From the NCBI GenBank assembly GCA_937864265.1, contig CALMIR010000131.1, positions 1 to 40,004 of the forward strand: a stretch of DNA of 40,004 nucleotides, in the 5' to 3' direction. The DNA comes from an uncultured Saprospirales bacterium. GTDB taxonomy: Bacteria > Bacteroidota > Bacteroidia > Chitinophagales > Saprospiraceae. Positions 25,456 to 34,484 of the stretch are shown here, in pieces. A model generated the notes under the pieces. It saw only the letters and a list, made by a program, of their open reading frames with translations. It was not told the origin of the DNA and made no database searches. The stretch's first letter is position 1; each line of letters starts with the position of its first letter. The position numbers and the translations under genes are program-made.

Positions 25456-27054
25456 ATGAAAAAGCTTTTAAAGTATTTCATGCTCTCTAGCCTCGTTTTT
25501 CTGATAGGTGCCTGTACGGATCTGGAGGAAGACTTGATTGGAGATATCACAGAAGAAATCAGTGTCGAAGGTATCGATATTGAAGATACTGGTGGCGGTG
25601 GTGGTGAGCTTACTGCCGCTTACGCGGAATTGCGCAATGCCGGTACAGCCAACCACGGTGGTTATTACTCTATTCAAGAGATCACTTCCGATGAAATGTG
25701 CATCGGTGCAAAAGGTGGTGACTGGTTTGATGGCGGTATCTTGATCGAGTTACACCGTCATACCTATACGCCTTCTCATGGTTTCATCAATGGCACCTGG
25801 GTAGCAACCTACAACGCCATCGGTACGATAAACGGCAAATTGGGCGGTGGCACCTTGAGCGGCGAAGAAACGGCTCAAGCCAGAGCACTGCGCGCTTATT
25901 TTTACTGGCGTTTGCTCGACCTGTACGGCCGTGTAAAATTGGTAACGGAAACAGCTACCAATCCTCCACAGGCTAGCCGTCAGGAGGTATTCGATTTTGT
26001 AGAAAGTGAATTGCTGGCTGCTTTGGGCATCTCTGAGGTAAGTGCTAGTATGGATTTGAGTTCCAGTCTATTGGCTGATGGTGGCTCCGCTTATATCATC
26101 AACCGCTACGGTGCATTGGGTATCTTGGCCAAATTGTACCTCAATGCAGAAGTTTATACAGGTACTGCTATGTACGACAAGGCAGAAATTGCCGCATCTT
26201 ACATTATTGATAGTGGGGTGTATCAACTGTGCGGCGCAGGCTGTACCGTTAAAAACTTAGGTCAGCGTAAAGCTGTGGCTTCCGACCCGGATAACCTGGA
26301 AGGCTATGCTGCCGTTTTTGCTCCTAACAACGAGGGCAACCCTGAGCACATTTTCTCTGTCATGTACGACGAAGTATCCGGTCAGGGTATGAACTTCTCC
26401 CAGATGAACCTGCACTACGGTAGCCAGTTTACTTGGAACTTCCAAAACCAGCCTTGGAATGGATACGCCACACTAGAGGAGTTTTACAACTCTTACGAGG
26501 ATGGCGATGCTCGTAAAGCAGCCAACTTCATCGTAGGCCCACAGTTGGACTTTGGTGGTTCTGCTGTACTGGACTACGCTGCTGATGACGATGATATCCA
26601 ATTGAGTTATAACCCAACCATCAATGAGTTGGAACCCAACTCAAGCCGTGAAGGCGGTGCCCGTCCAGGCAAGTTCAGCTTCAAGCAGCTTGGACGCGAC
26701 AATATGGACAACGACTTCCCCATCGTTCGTTTGGGCGAAGTTTACCTGATTCGCGCTGAGGCTCGCGCTCGTCAAGCAGGCGATTGGAAGCTTGCAGAGG
26801 ACGATGTTAACGTTCTTCGCACTCGTGCAGGTGTAGCGGAATACAGCGGCGTTCTGACAGGCGATGAGTTCCTGGCAGAAAGAGGTCGTGAGATGTTCCA
26901 GGAAACAGCACGTCGTACCGACTTGATCCGCTTCGGCAAATACAATGACACTTGGTGGGAAAAACCCGCTTCTGAGCCTTTCAGAAACGTGTTCCCTATT
27001 CCACAAGATCAGATCAACGTAGGTGATGGCTTGACACAGAACCCAGGCTATTAA
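25456..27054 (+). CDS. SusD/RagB family substrate-binding outer membrane lipoprotein
   Basis: The 532-residue product is the SusD partner: lipoprotein signal with Cys20 (FLIGAC), then the all-helical TPR-containing fold. Typical segments are YNAIGTINGKL, the ARALRAYFYWRLLDLYG helix, IRAEARARQAGDW and the C-terminus FPIPQDQINVGDGLTQNPGY. It would cap the SusC barrel and hand over substrate. The acidic stretch after the lipid anchor (EEDLIGDITEEIS) resembles the surface-export signal known in Bacteroidota lipoproteins. The substrate cannot be read. Confidence 0.95.
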   Translation: MKKLLKYFMLSSLVFLIGACTDLEEDLIGDITEEISVEGIDIEDTGGGGGELTAAYAELRNAGTANHGGYYSIQEITSDEMCIGAKGGDWFDGGILIELHRHTYTPSHGFINGTWVATYNAIGTINGKLGGGTLSGEETAQARALRAYFYWRLLDLYGRVKLVTETATNPPQASRQEVFDFVESELLAALGISEVSASMDLSSSLLADGGSAYIINRYGALGILAKLYLNAEVYTGTAMYDKAEIAASYIIDSGVYQLCGAGCTVKNLGQRKAVASDPDNLEGYAAVFAPNNEGNPEHIFSVMYDEVSGQGMNFSQMNLHYGSQFTWNFQNQPWNGYATLEEFYNSYEDGDARKAANFIVGPQLDFGGSAVLDYAADDDDIQLSYNPTINELEPNSSREGGARPGKFSFKQLGRDNMDNDFPIVRLGEVYLIRAEARARQAGDWKLAEDDVNVLRTRAGVAEYSGVLTGDEFLAERGREMFQETARRTDLIRFGKYNDTWWEKPASEPFRNVFPIPQDQINVGDGLTQNPGY

Positions 27055-27075
27055 TATTTTTTAATATTCCTTCTT

Positions 27076-27121
27076 CAGGCATCCCGCATTTTCTGGTCAG
27101 AAGGTGCGGGATGTCTGTTTT
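27076..27121 (+). terminator. Intrinsic terminator after susD
   Basis: CAGGCATCCCGCA (27076-27088) pairs with TGCGGGATGTCTG (27105-27117), 13 pairs with one G-U, loop of 16 nt, then TTTT. It would end susCD transcription or reduce it before the lipoprotein genes. Confidence 0.8.
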
Positions 27122-27350
27122 GGGGTGTAACTGAATGCTGCTTTTAAATGTTCTCATTTCTTTGACAAATCTTGTGATTAACAAAAATCCGGTCTTTTCC
27201 CACATAATTTGCCCATTAAGGCTTATTTTCACAAAACAAAAGCAGGGCATGAAATTCCTAGTCAACGAAACTTTTCCATACACGAGTTATAGAAGTATGA
27301 CTTTAAAATCCTTTCGATAAAAGATGATTTCAAATTCACGGAACAAGCGT

Positions 27351-30300
27351 ATGTCCAATCCTATTTTGAGTGACACCCTGTATGCTAAATCAGGCGTTTT
27401 AGGTGTCCTTGTGCTTGTACTGTTCGCCTGCAACGGCAAAGACAAAGTTTCGCCTAAGCTATTTTCGTCCATTCCTGCCACCCATTCCGGAGTTCGCTTC
27501 TCCAATGACCTCCAATACTCTGAAGACTATAACCCCTATACTTACCGCAATTTTTACAATGGCGGGGGCGTGGCCCTGGGCGACATCAACAACGACGGGC
27601 TACTCGACCTCTATTTCTCCGGCAATCTAGTGCCTAATAAACTCTACCTCAATAAAGGCAATCTGCAATTTGAAGACATCACAGAAAAAGCGGGGGTAGC
27701 TTGTGAAGGCGTCTGGTCCTCTGGTGTCAATATGGTGGACATCAACGGGGATGGCTGGCTCGACATTTACGTGTGTAAAGCTGGAAAACCGGAAGGCAAC
27801 AACCGCCACAACGAACTATTCATCAACCAGGGTGACCTCACTTTCGTCGAGCAATCGAAGGAATATGGCTTGGATATCACCGGCCTTTCCATCCAATCGG
27901 CTTTCTTCGACTATGACTTGGATGGCGATTTGGATTGCTACTTACTCAACAATTCCCTGCGTTCAGTGGGCGGATTTGACATGAAAGAAGGGCTGCGCGA
28001 TACCTACGATCCAGAGGGCAATAAACTGTTGGAAAACCGCAATGGCCAATTCACAGATGTGACGCAGCAAGCCGGTATTTACTCCAGCGCCATCGGTTAT
28101 GGTTTGGGCATCACCCTGGCCGACTTTAATTGGGATGGTTGGCCAGATATTTTCCTGTCCAATGACTTTTTTGAAAAAGACTACTTGTATTTCAACAACC
28201 ACGATGGCACTTTCAGCGAATCGGCGGATAGCAGCTTTACCTGTTTATCGATGGGTTCGATGGGAGCAGATGCCTGCGACCTGGATAATGACCTGCGCCC
28301 GGAACTTTTCGTGACGGAAATGCTGCCCCAAGCCCGCGATCGAAAAAAAACCAAAACCACTTATGAAGACTGGGACAAATACCAATTGGCTGTTTCCAAA
28401 GGCTATCACCACCAATTTGGGCGCAATGTATTGCACAAAAACGTAGATGGGCACCAGTTTGTAGAACTGGGCCGCCTTGCAGGGGTAGAAAGCTCTGACT
28501 GGAGTTGGTCGGCACTCATACAGGATTTTGACTTGGATGGCCTCCGGGATATTTTCATCAGCAACGGCATCAAATCAGACCTTCTCGACAAAGACTACCT
28601 CAATTACATGGCCAACGACACGAGGGTCAAAGCCATGATGGACAACGAAGAGGAGGTGCTAAAAAAACTGATCGATATCATGCCCTCCAGCCCGGTAAGC
28701 AATGCCATTTTTAAAAACAACGGCATGCTGAATTTTACCAACCAATCCCAAGCCTGGGGTCTGGATACCCCTTCTTTTAGCAATGGCAGCGCTTATGGCG
28801 ACTTGGACAACGATGGCGATTTGGATTTGGTGATCAATAACGTGGATCAGGCCGCATCGATTTATTGCAACCAATCGGATCTGTCGAAAAATAAAAGCAT
28901 CAGCGTTCAATTGCGCTATAAGGACAAAAACACCGATGCCATCGGCGCTAAGGTAATCGTGATTGCCGACACGCTCCGAAGCCTATTCGAATACCACCCT
29001 GCTAAAGGCTTTCAGAGCTGTTCCGCCGTTCCGCCATTTTTTGGGGTAGGCCCGCGATACGCGATAGATAGCCTCATCGTTATTTGGCCCAATGGCGAAA
29101 TGAGTTGGCGCACTGGTTTGGCAAGCAACCAAACCTATAGCATCAGTTATGAGGAAAGCGAGCGCTTTGCGTACAACTTGCCTTTTGGCAAAAGCGGCAA
29201 AACCATACTAGCCCCACTCCCCCACCCCTTTGAATTCAGCCATCAGGAACCCAACTTAAATCATTTCGACCGGGAAAGAATGTTGCTTTCCATGCCAGGT
29301 CACAAAGGGCCTGTTATCCGCCTTGCCGATCTGAATGCGGATGGCCAGGAGGACGTATTTATAGGTGGCGCGAAAAATCAGGAATCGGTACTTTTTTTGT
29401 CAAAACAAGATGATTACCAAGCTCATTACCCTTTTGCTGATACCAAGCGCTCAGAAGTCATCGCTGCCGAGTTTTTTGATAGCGACCTGGATGGCGACCT
29501 CGATTTGTACGTTGCACATGGCGGCAAGGCTTTTTCCCTCTACGCGCCTGAATTGCACGATGCCCTATATTTGAACGACGGAAACGGGCATTTTAGCAGG
29601 GCAGAGCAAGCGCTGAAGTTCCCCTACCCCATTTCCACAGGCGATATTGCCATTGCCGATTTCAATCAAGATGGCCTGCTCGATATAGCCCTTGGCGAAG
29701 CGATGAAAACGAACACCTATGGCCTACCTGGAAATTGTTTTATCCTGCGCAACCTCGGTCAGAATACATTCGAACCCATTAGCAGCGACTTGCTTCAAGC
29801 ATTGGGCATGATAACCGCCATTGAAAGCGCAGATGTTAATGCAGATGGCTGGATCGATCTGGTTTTGGCAGGCGAATTCATGCCCATTACCCTTTTGATC
29901 AATCAAAATGGTGCTTTTACCCAGGTGGAGCAAAAAATCGTGTTGGAGCAAACTGAAGGGCTGTGGAATTGCATTGAAAAAGCCGACCTGGATCAGGACG
30001 GCGACAGCGACTTCGTGTTGGGCAATTTGGGACAAAACAACTTCTTCCAGCAGGGGCTGACTGTTTTTATACACGATTTTGATCAAAATGGAACGGCAGA
30101 ACAAATTGCTTGTCAAGCCACCCCTGAAGGGCATTTTCCAATACACGATATTGACGAATTGTACCGGCAGATGCCTTTTTTAAAGAAAAAATTCCGGACT
30201 TATCGCGAATTTTCACAGGCACCATTGGAGGTTTTATTGCCAGCGGAACAGTTGTCGCAGGCCTTGAGATTGCAGTTGAATGAATGCCGCAGTACCGTTC

Positions 30301-30635
30301 TTTGGAACGACAAAGGAACGCTGCATTTGGAAGCACTCCCACGAGAACTGCAGTATTCGACCATCCATGCTATCCTGATAACTGATTTTAACCAGGATAC
30401 TTACCCCGATTTATTATTGGGAGGCAATGATTACAAGTGTAAACCCCAATTTGGCCGACAGGATGCAAGCCTCGGCTGGCTTTGTTATGGGGAAAAACAA
30501 AAAGAAGGTGTTATTTTTGCCGATTGCCAATCCCTTGGGATACCCGGGCAAATACGATCTATCAAGAAAATCAATCAAAACCAAATTATTGTAGGAGTCA
30601 ATGATGAGAAAATTGCGGTGTTTGCACAACAATAA
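27351..30635 (+). CDS. FG-GAP/VCBS and ASPIC/UnbV surface lipoprotein 1
   Basis: The roughly 1,094-residue product (start at 27351; frame open to 27324) is a CRTAC1-like lipoprotein, lipid Cys27 in VLVLFAC. FG-GAP/VCBS repeats with Ca-binding D-x-[DN]-x-[DN]-G loops fill residues about 35-500 (GDINNDGLLD, DINGDGWLD, DYDLDGDLD), an ASPIC/UnbV domain follows at about 515-590 (AIGAKVIV, VIWPNGE), then a second set of repeats from about 640 (DLNADGQED, DFNQDGLLD). This suggests two beta-propellers joined by ASPIC. Related to the genes at 31200 and 34477 throughout. Such proteins bind ligands or other cells at the surface; no enzyme motif is seen. Confidence 0.9.
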   Translation: MSNPILSDTLYAKSGVLGVLVLVLFACNGKDKVSPKLFSSIPATHSGVRFSNDLQYSEDYNPYTYRNFYNGGGVALGDINNDGLLDLYFSGNLVPNKLYLNKGNLQFEDITEKAGVACEGVWSSGVNMVDINGDGWLDIYVCKAGKPEGNNRHNELFINQGDLTFVEQSKEYGLDITGLSIQSAFFDYDLDGDLDCYLLNNSLRSVGGFDMKEGLRDTYDPEGNKLLENRNGQFTDVTQQAGIYSSAIGYGLGITLADFNWDGWPDIFLSNDFFEKDYLYFNNHDGTFSESADSSFTCLSMGSMGADACDLDNDLRPELFVTEMLPQARDRKKTKTTYEDWDKYQLAVSKGYHHQFGRNVLHKNVDGHQFVELGRLAGVESSDWSWSALIQDFDLDGLRDIFISNGIKSDLLDKDYLNYMANDTRVKAMMDNEEEVLKKLIDIMPSSPVSNAIFKNNGMLNFTNQSQAWGLDTPSFSNGSAYGDLDNDGDLDLVINNVDQAASIYCNQSDLSKNKSISVQLRYKDKNTDAIGAKVIVIADTLRSLFEYHPAKGFQSCSAVPPFFGVGPRYAIDSLIVIWPNGEMSWRTGLASNQTYSISYEESERFAYNLPFGKSGKTILAPLPHPFEFSHQEPNLNHFDRERMLLSMPGHKGPVIRLADLNADGQEDVFIGGAKNQESVLFLSKQDDYQAHYPFADTKRSEVIAAEFFDSDLDGDLDLYVAHGGKAFSLYAPELHDALYLNDGNGHFSRAEQALKFPYPISTGDIAIADFNQDGLLDIALGEAMKTNTYGLPGNCFILRNLGQNTFEPISSDLLQALGMITAIESADVNADGWIDLVLAGEFMPITLLINQNGAFTQVEQKIVLEQTEGLWNCIEKADLDQDGDSDFVLGNLGQNNFFQQGLTVFIHDFDQNGTAEQIACQATPEGHFPIHDIDELYRQMPFLKKKFRTYREFSQAPLEVLLPAEQLSQALRLQLNECRSTVLWNDKGTLHLEALPRELQYSTIHAILITDFNQDTYPDLLLGGNDYKCKPQFGRQDASLGWLCYGEKQKEGVIFADCQSLGIPGQIRSIKKINQNQIIVGVNDEKIAVFAQQ

Positions 30636-31215
30636 AAGCTTGTTGTCCTTGTTTTTAGTCATCCTCAGCTTGCAAGCTTGTCAATCGGAATACCAGCGCT
30701 ATGTGGACGAAGAGGTGAATAGCGGTATCACTCAGGATAGCCTGATTTTTGGGATGCGCATGGGGCAAACCAAAAAAGATTTTTTTGCCACTTGCTGGGA
30801 ATTGAATCGGCAAAAACTCATCAGCCAAGGGAATGGCAATACCACTGCCCGCTATATCGCCGACCAGGATTCCACTGGCACTAATCCGATGGCCAAGGAT
30901 ATGCTGTTTTACGGCATTTTTGATGAAAACGACATCATGCGGGGCATGGAAATGACCTATTCCTTCTTAACCTGGGCACCCTGGAACAGGAATAAACAAT
31001 CCGATAGCCTGATGCTCCATTTGAGGGATCAATACCTAAAAGGCTATCCCGGCAATGACTTCATCGAATTGAAAATCAAAGCGCTGGAGCATCCCGCCTT
31101 GGTAAAAATTGACGGCAACCGCCAAATTTTGATGTACCCCAAAAACGATAAAGATGTGGTGGTGAAAATCGAGGATTTGAATTACAAACTGAACAACGAA
31201 TGGAAAAAAGAATAG
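30601..31215 (+). CDS. Small lipoprotein of unknown function within the ASPIC gene cluster
   Basis: The 204-residue product has a lipoprotein signal with Cys27 (LSLQAC) and no recognised domain. Its mature part is mixed alpha/beta with a Trp-containing middle (MTYSFLTWAPWNRNKQSD) and a Lys-rich end (YPKNDKDVVVKIEDLNYKL). It overlaps the preceding ASPIC gene by 35 nt (32 if the second ATG is used) and the next by 16 nt, so its expression is translationally tied to both. Position suggests a chaperone, adaptor or accessory subunit for the neighbouring surface proteins; this is inference only. Confidence 0.78.
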   Translation: MMRKLRCLHNNKSLLSLFLVILSLQACQSEYQRYVDEEVNSGITQDSLIFGMRMGQTKKDFFATCWELNRQKLISQGNGNTTARYIADQDSTGTNPMAKDMLFYGIFDENDIMRGMEMTYSFLTWAPWNRNKQSDSLMLHLRDQYLKGYPGNDFIELKIKALEHPALVKIDGNRQILMYPKNDKDVVVKIEDLNYKLNNEWKKE

Positions 31216-34200
31216 CCCTATACCTTTTGCTATTTGCACTATTTGGCTGCAAAAATAGCCCATCACCAGATGCCGCCTCTACCCCTGGAAGCGAGTTGTT
31301 TGAGCTAAAAGACAACAAAGCCATCGGGATAGACTTTAGCAATGACCTGACTTATACCCAGGATTTCAATGTTTATAAGTACCGCAATTTTTACAATGGC
31401 GGCGGTGTAGCCATCGGCGATGTGAACAACGACGGGCTGGCCGATGTCTATATGAGCTCCAACCAAGGCCCTAACAGGCTTTTCCTCAACAAGGGCAATT
31501 GGACATTTGAAGACATCACCGAGAAGGCAGGTGTTGCCGGTCAAAGGGCCTGGTCAACGGGCGTGACGATGGTGGACATTAACGCAGATGGCCTCTTGGA
31601 TATTTACGTCTGCAATTCTGGCGATGTTGCGGGCGACAATAAGGAAAATGAACTGTTCATCAACCAGGGCGACCTGCGCTTCATCGAACAAGCTGCTGCA
31701 TACAACCTCAACGACAAAGGCTTTTCTACGCATGCCAGTTTCTTCGATTACGACAAAGACGGCGACCTGGATGCTTATATCCTCAACAACTCTTTCCAGG
31801 CCATTGGAAGCTTCAACCTGCGCAAAAACGAACGCCCCAAGCGGGACGAACTAGGCGGCGATAAGCTGATGCAAAACCAAGGCGGACGCTATGTCGATGT
31901 CAGCGAGCAGGCTGGAATTTACGGCAGTGTCATTGGTTTTGGTTTAGGCGTGACCATCGGCGATGTCAATAACGACGATTGGGAAGATATTTTTGTTTCC
32001 AACGATTTTTTTGAGCGCGATTACCTGTACATCAATCAACAAGACGGCACTTTTAAAGAAGATTTGACCAATCAAATACAATCCATCAGCGGCGCTTCGA
32101 TGGGTGCTGATATGGCCGACATCAACAACGATGGCTACCAGGATATTTTTGTCACCGAAATGTTGCCTTCCGATTACAGCCGCCTAAAATCGGTTACCAC
32201 CTTTGAAGATTGGGACAAATACCAGTACAACGTAAACAACGGCTACCATCACCAGTTTACCCGCAATGTACTGCACCTCAACCGGGGCGACAATTCCTTC
32301 AGCGAGGTATCCCGGCTAGCCGGTGTCGAAGCTTCCGATTGGAGCTGGGGTGCGCTCTTTTTTGATATGGACAACGATGGGTACAAAGACCTTTTCATCG
32401 CCAATGGCATTTACAAAGACCTCACCGATCAGGACTACCTTCAATACATCGCCAATGAATCGGTGATCCAGTCCATTGTCACCGACCAAGGCGTGAATTA
32501 CAAAGAACTCATCGATATCATACCATCCAATATGGTGCCTAACCACGCTTACAAAAACAAGGGCAACTTGCAGTTTGAGATGTACAGTAGCAGTGGTTTG
32601 CTGACGCCTAGTTTTTCCAACGGATCGGCTTACGGCGATTTGGACAATGACGGCGACCTGGATTTGGTGGTCAATAATGTCAATATGCCGTGTTTTGTTT
32701 ATGAAAACAAAGGCACAGGAAATAACTATGTCAAACTGAAATTGGTGGGCGGCGGGCAAAACACCCTAGCCATAGGTAGCAAAATAAAGGTACAAGCAGG
32801 CGAACAAAGTTGGGTGGCGGAAAGCCAACCCACACGCGGATTCCAGTCCAGTGTCGATCCTGCTATAATCATTGGCGTGGGGAAAGCCAGCAAAGTCGAT
32901 ATCGAAGTGATTTGGCCAGATAAAAAGGTCACCCGCATGCAAGGCGTAAAAACCAACCAAACCCTCAGCATCGACGCCTCTAGTGGTCAAGCTGAAGCCG
33001 CCAAAGCTACTCCGGCTACCAATAAAACCTTGTTTCAACCGATCAAAGGCTTGCTGAATTATGCCCACAAAGAGAATGTTTACATCGACTTCAACCGGGA
33101 GCGCCTGGTTTACCACGGGCATAGCAACGAAGGCCCTCGTGTAGCAACGGGCGATGTGAATGGCGACGGCATCACCGATTTGGTTATTCCCGGCCCTAAG
33201 GATATGAGTTGTAAGATTTTTATCGGCCAAGCCAATGGCGCTTTCACGGGTAAAGACATCGCCGATGCGCCTGCTGGTGCAGAGCATGTCGCAGCGCACC
33301 TGTTCGATGCCGACCAAGACGGAGACTTAGACCTTTACCTGGCCAGCGGAGGGGTTGAACTGACTGAGTTTTCCGCGCTTTTACACGATCTGCTGCTGTT
33401 CAACGATGGCCGGGGCAATTTTAGCCAGCCCAAACAACTTTTTCCCAATGAGTTGAAAATAAGTACCCTGGCAGTCGATTCGGACGATATAGATGGCGAT
33501 GGCGATCTGGATTTATTTGTAGGCGAACGCATTAAAATTGGCCAATACGGCGCCACATGCTCGGGCTATATTTTGGAAAATGACGGCAAGGGCAATTTTA
33601 AAGACGTGACGGCCAGCTATTGTCCCGGCTTGAAAGACCTTGGTATGATCAGCGATGCCAAATGGGGCGACCTGAATGGAGACCAACGCCCCGATTTGGT
33701 GGTTGTGGGTGAATTCATGGATATCAATATCTTTGTAAATGAAGGAAAAAAGCTGTCCAAAAAAGACTTGCCTTTCCCCAACGCAGGCTGGTGGAATGCC
33801 CTGCAACTGGCTGACCTGGATGGCGACCAAGACCTCGATATCGTCATTGGAAATTTAGGCAATAACAGCCGTTTTGAGGCCAGCGCCGAGCACCCAATAC
33901 GGCTTTATTACAGCGATTTTGATCAAAACAGTTTTCCCGAAGGGATTCTGACTTTTAATGCGGCTGACGGCAAAGATTATCCCTACGCTTTGCGGCACAA
34001 TCTGACCACTCAACTGCGCTACCTGAAAAAGAAATACCCCGATTTTCAATCCTTTAAATATGCGGACATCACTCAGATTTTCGATGAAACCCAACTCGGC
34101 CAGGCTGCTGTGCTGGAAGTGAATGAGTTGAACTCCATCGTACTTAAAAACCTGGGCAATGGCCAGTTTGAAAAACAACTACTCCCTATTTCCTCCCAAT

Positions 34201-34484
34201 TTAGCCCCATTTACGCCATCCTGCCCTTTGATGTAGATCAAGATGAGGATTTGGATTTGCTCTTGGGAGGCAACCTGTACAAAGTGCAGCCGGAAATGGG
34301 CATGTACGATTCATCTTACGGCCAATGCCTCCTCAACGATGGCAAGGGCCAATTTACCGATCATTCCGTCGAATTGGGCTTTTCTGTGAAAGGAGAAATC
34401 CGCGACATCCAATTTATTGACGGATCGCTCTTCGTTTTTAGAAACAACGACGAAGTGGCAACATACCAAATGCATCATGAATAA
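31200..34484 (+). CDS. FG-GAP/VCBS and ASPIC/UnbV surface lipoprotein 2
   Basis: The 1,094-residue product has the same plan as its neighbours: lipid Cys17 in LFALFGC, first FG-GAP/VCBS block (GDVNNDGLAD, DINADGLLD, DYDKDGDLD, DLDNDGDLD), ASPIC/UnbV at about 506-590 (AIGSKIKVQAG, EVIWPDKK), second block from about 632 (GDVNGDGITD, DIDGDGDLD, DLDGDQDLD). Segments such as YNGGGVAIGDVNNDG, FEDITEKAGVAG and SFSNGSAYGDLDNDGDLDL are almost the same as in lipoprotein 1, so the two arose by tandem duplication. The start lies 16 nt inside the small lipoprotein gene. Confidence 0.92.
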   Translation: MEKRIALYLLLFALFGCKNSPSPDAASTPGSELFELKDNKAIGIDFSNDLTYTQDFNVYKYRNFYNGGGVAIGDVNNDGLADVYMSSNQGPNRLFLNKGNWTFEDITEKAGVAGQRAWSTGVTMVDINADGLLDIYVCNSGDVAGDNKENELFINQGDLRFIEQAAAYNLNDKGFSTHASFFDYDKDGDLDAYILNNSFQAIGSFNLRKNERPKRDELGGDKLMQNQGGRYVDVSEQAGIYGSVIGFGLGVTIGDVNNDDWEDIFVSNDFFERDYLYINQQDGTFKEDLTNQIQSISGASMGADMADINNDGYQDIFVTEMLPSDYSRLKSVTTFEDWDKYQYNVNNGYHHQFTRNVLHLNRGDNSFSEVSRLAGVEASDWSWGALFFDMDNDGYKDLFIANGIYKDLTDQDYLQYIANESVIQSIVTDQGVNYKELIDIIPSNMVPNHAYKNKGNLQFEMYSSSGLLTPSFSNGSAYGDLDNDGDLDLVVNNVNMPCFVYENKGTGNNYVKLKLVGGGQNTLAIGSKIKVQAGEQSWVAESQPTRGFQSSVDPAIIIGVGKASKVDIEVIWPDKKVTRMQGVKTNQTLSIDASSGQAEAAKATPATNKTLFQPIKGLLNYAHKENVYIDFNRERLVYHGHSNEGPRVATGDVNGDGITDLVIPGPKDMSCKIFIGQANGAFTGKDIADAPAGAEHVAAHLFDADQDGDLDLYLASGGVELTEFSALLHDLLLFNDGRGNFSQPKQLFPNELKISTLAVDSDDIDGDGDLDLFVGERIKIGQYGATCSGYILENDGKGNFKDVTASYCPGLKDLGMISDAKWGDLNGDQRPDLVVVGEFMDINIFVNEGKKLSKKDLPFPNAGWWNALQLADLDGDQDLDIVIGNLGNNSRFEASAEHPIRLYYSDFDQNSFPEGILTFNAADGKDYPYALRHNLTTQLRYLKKKYPDFQSFKYADITQIFDETQLGQAAVLEVNELNSIVLKNLGNGQFEKQLLPISSQFSPIYAILPFDVDQDEDLDLLLGGNLYKVQPEMGMYDSSYGQCLLNDGKGQFTDHSVELGFSVKGEIRDIQFIDGSLFVFRNNDEVATYQMHHE

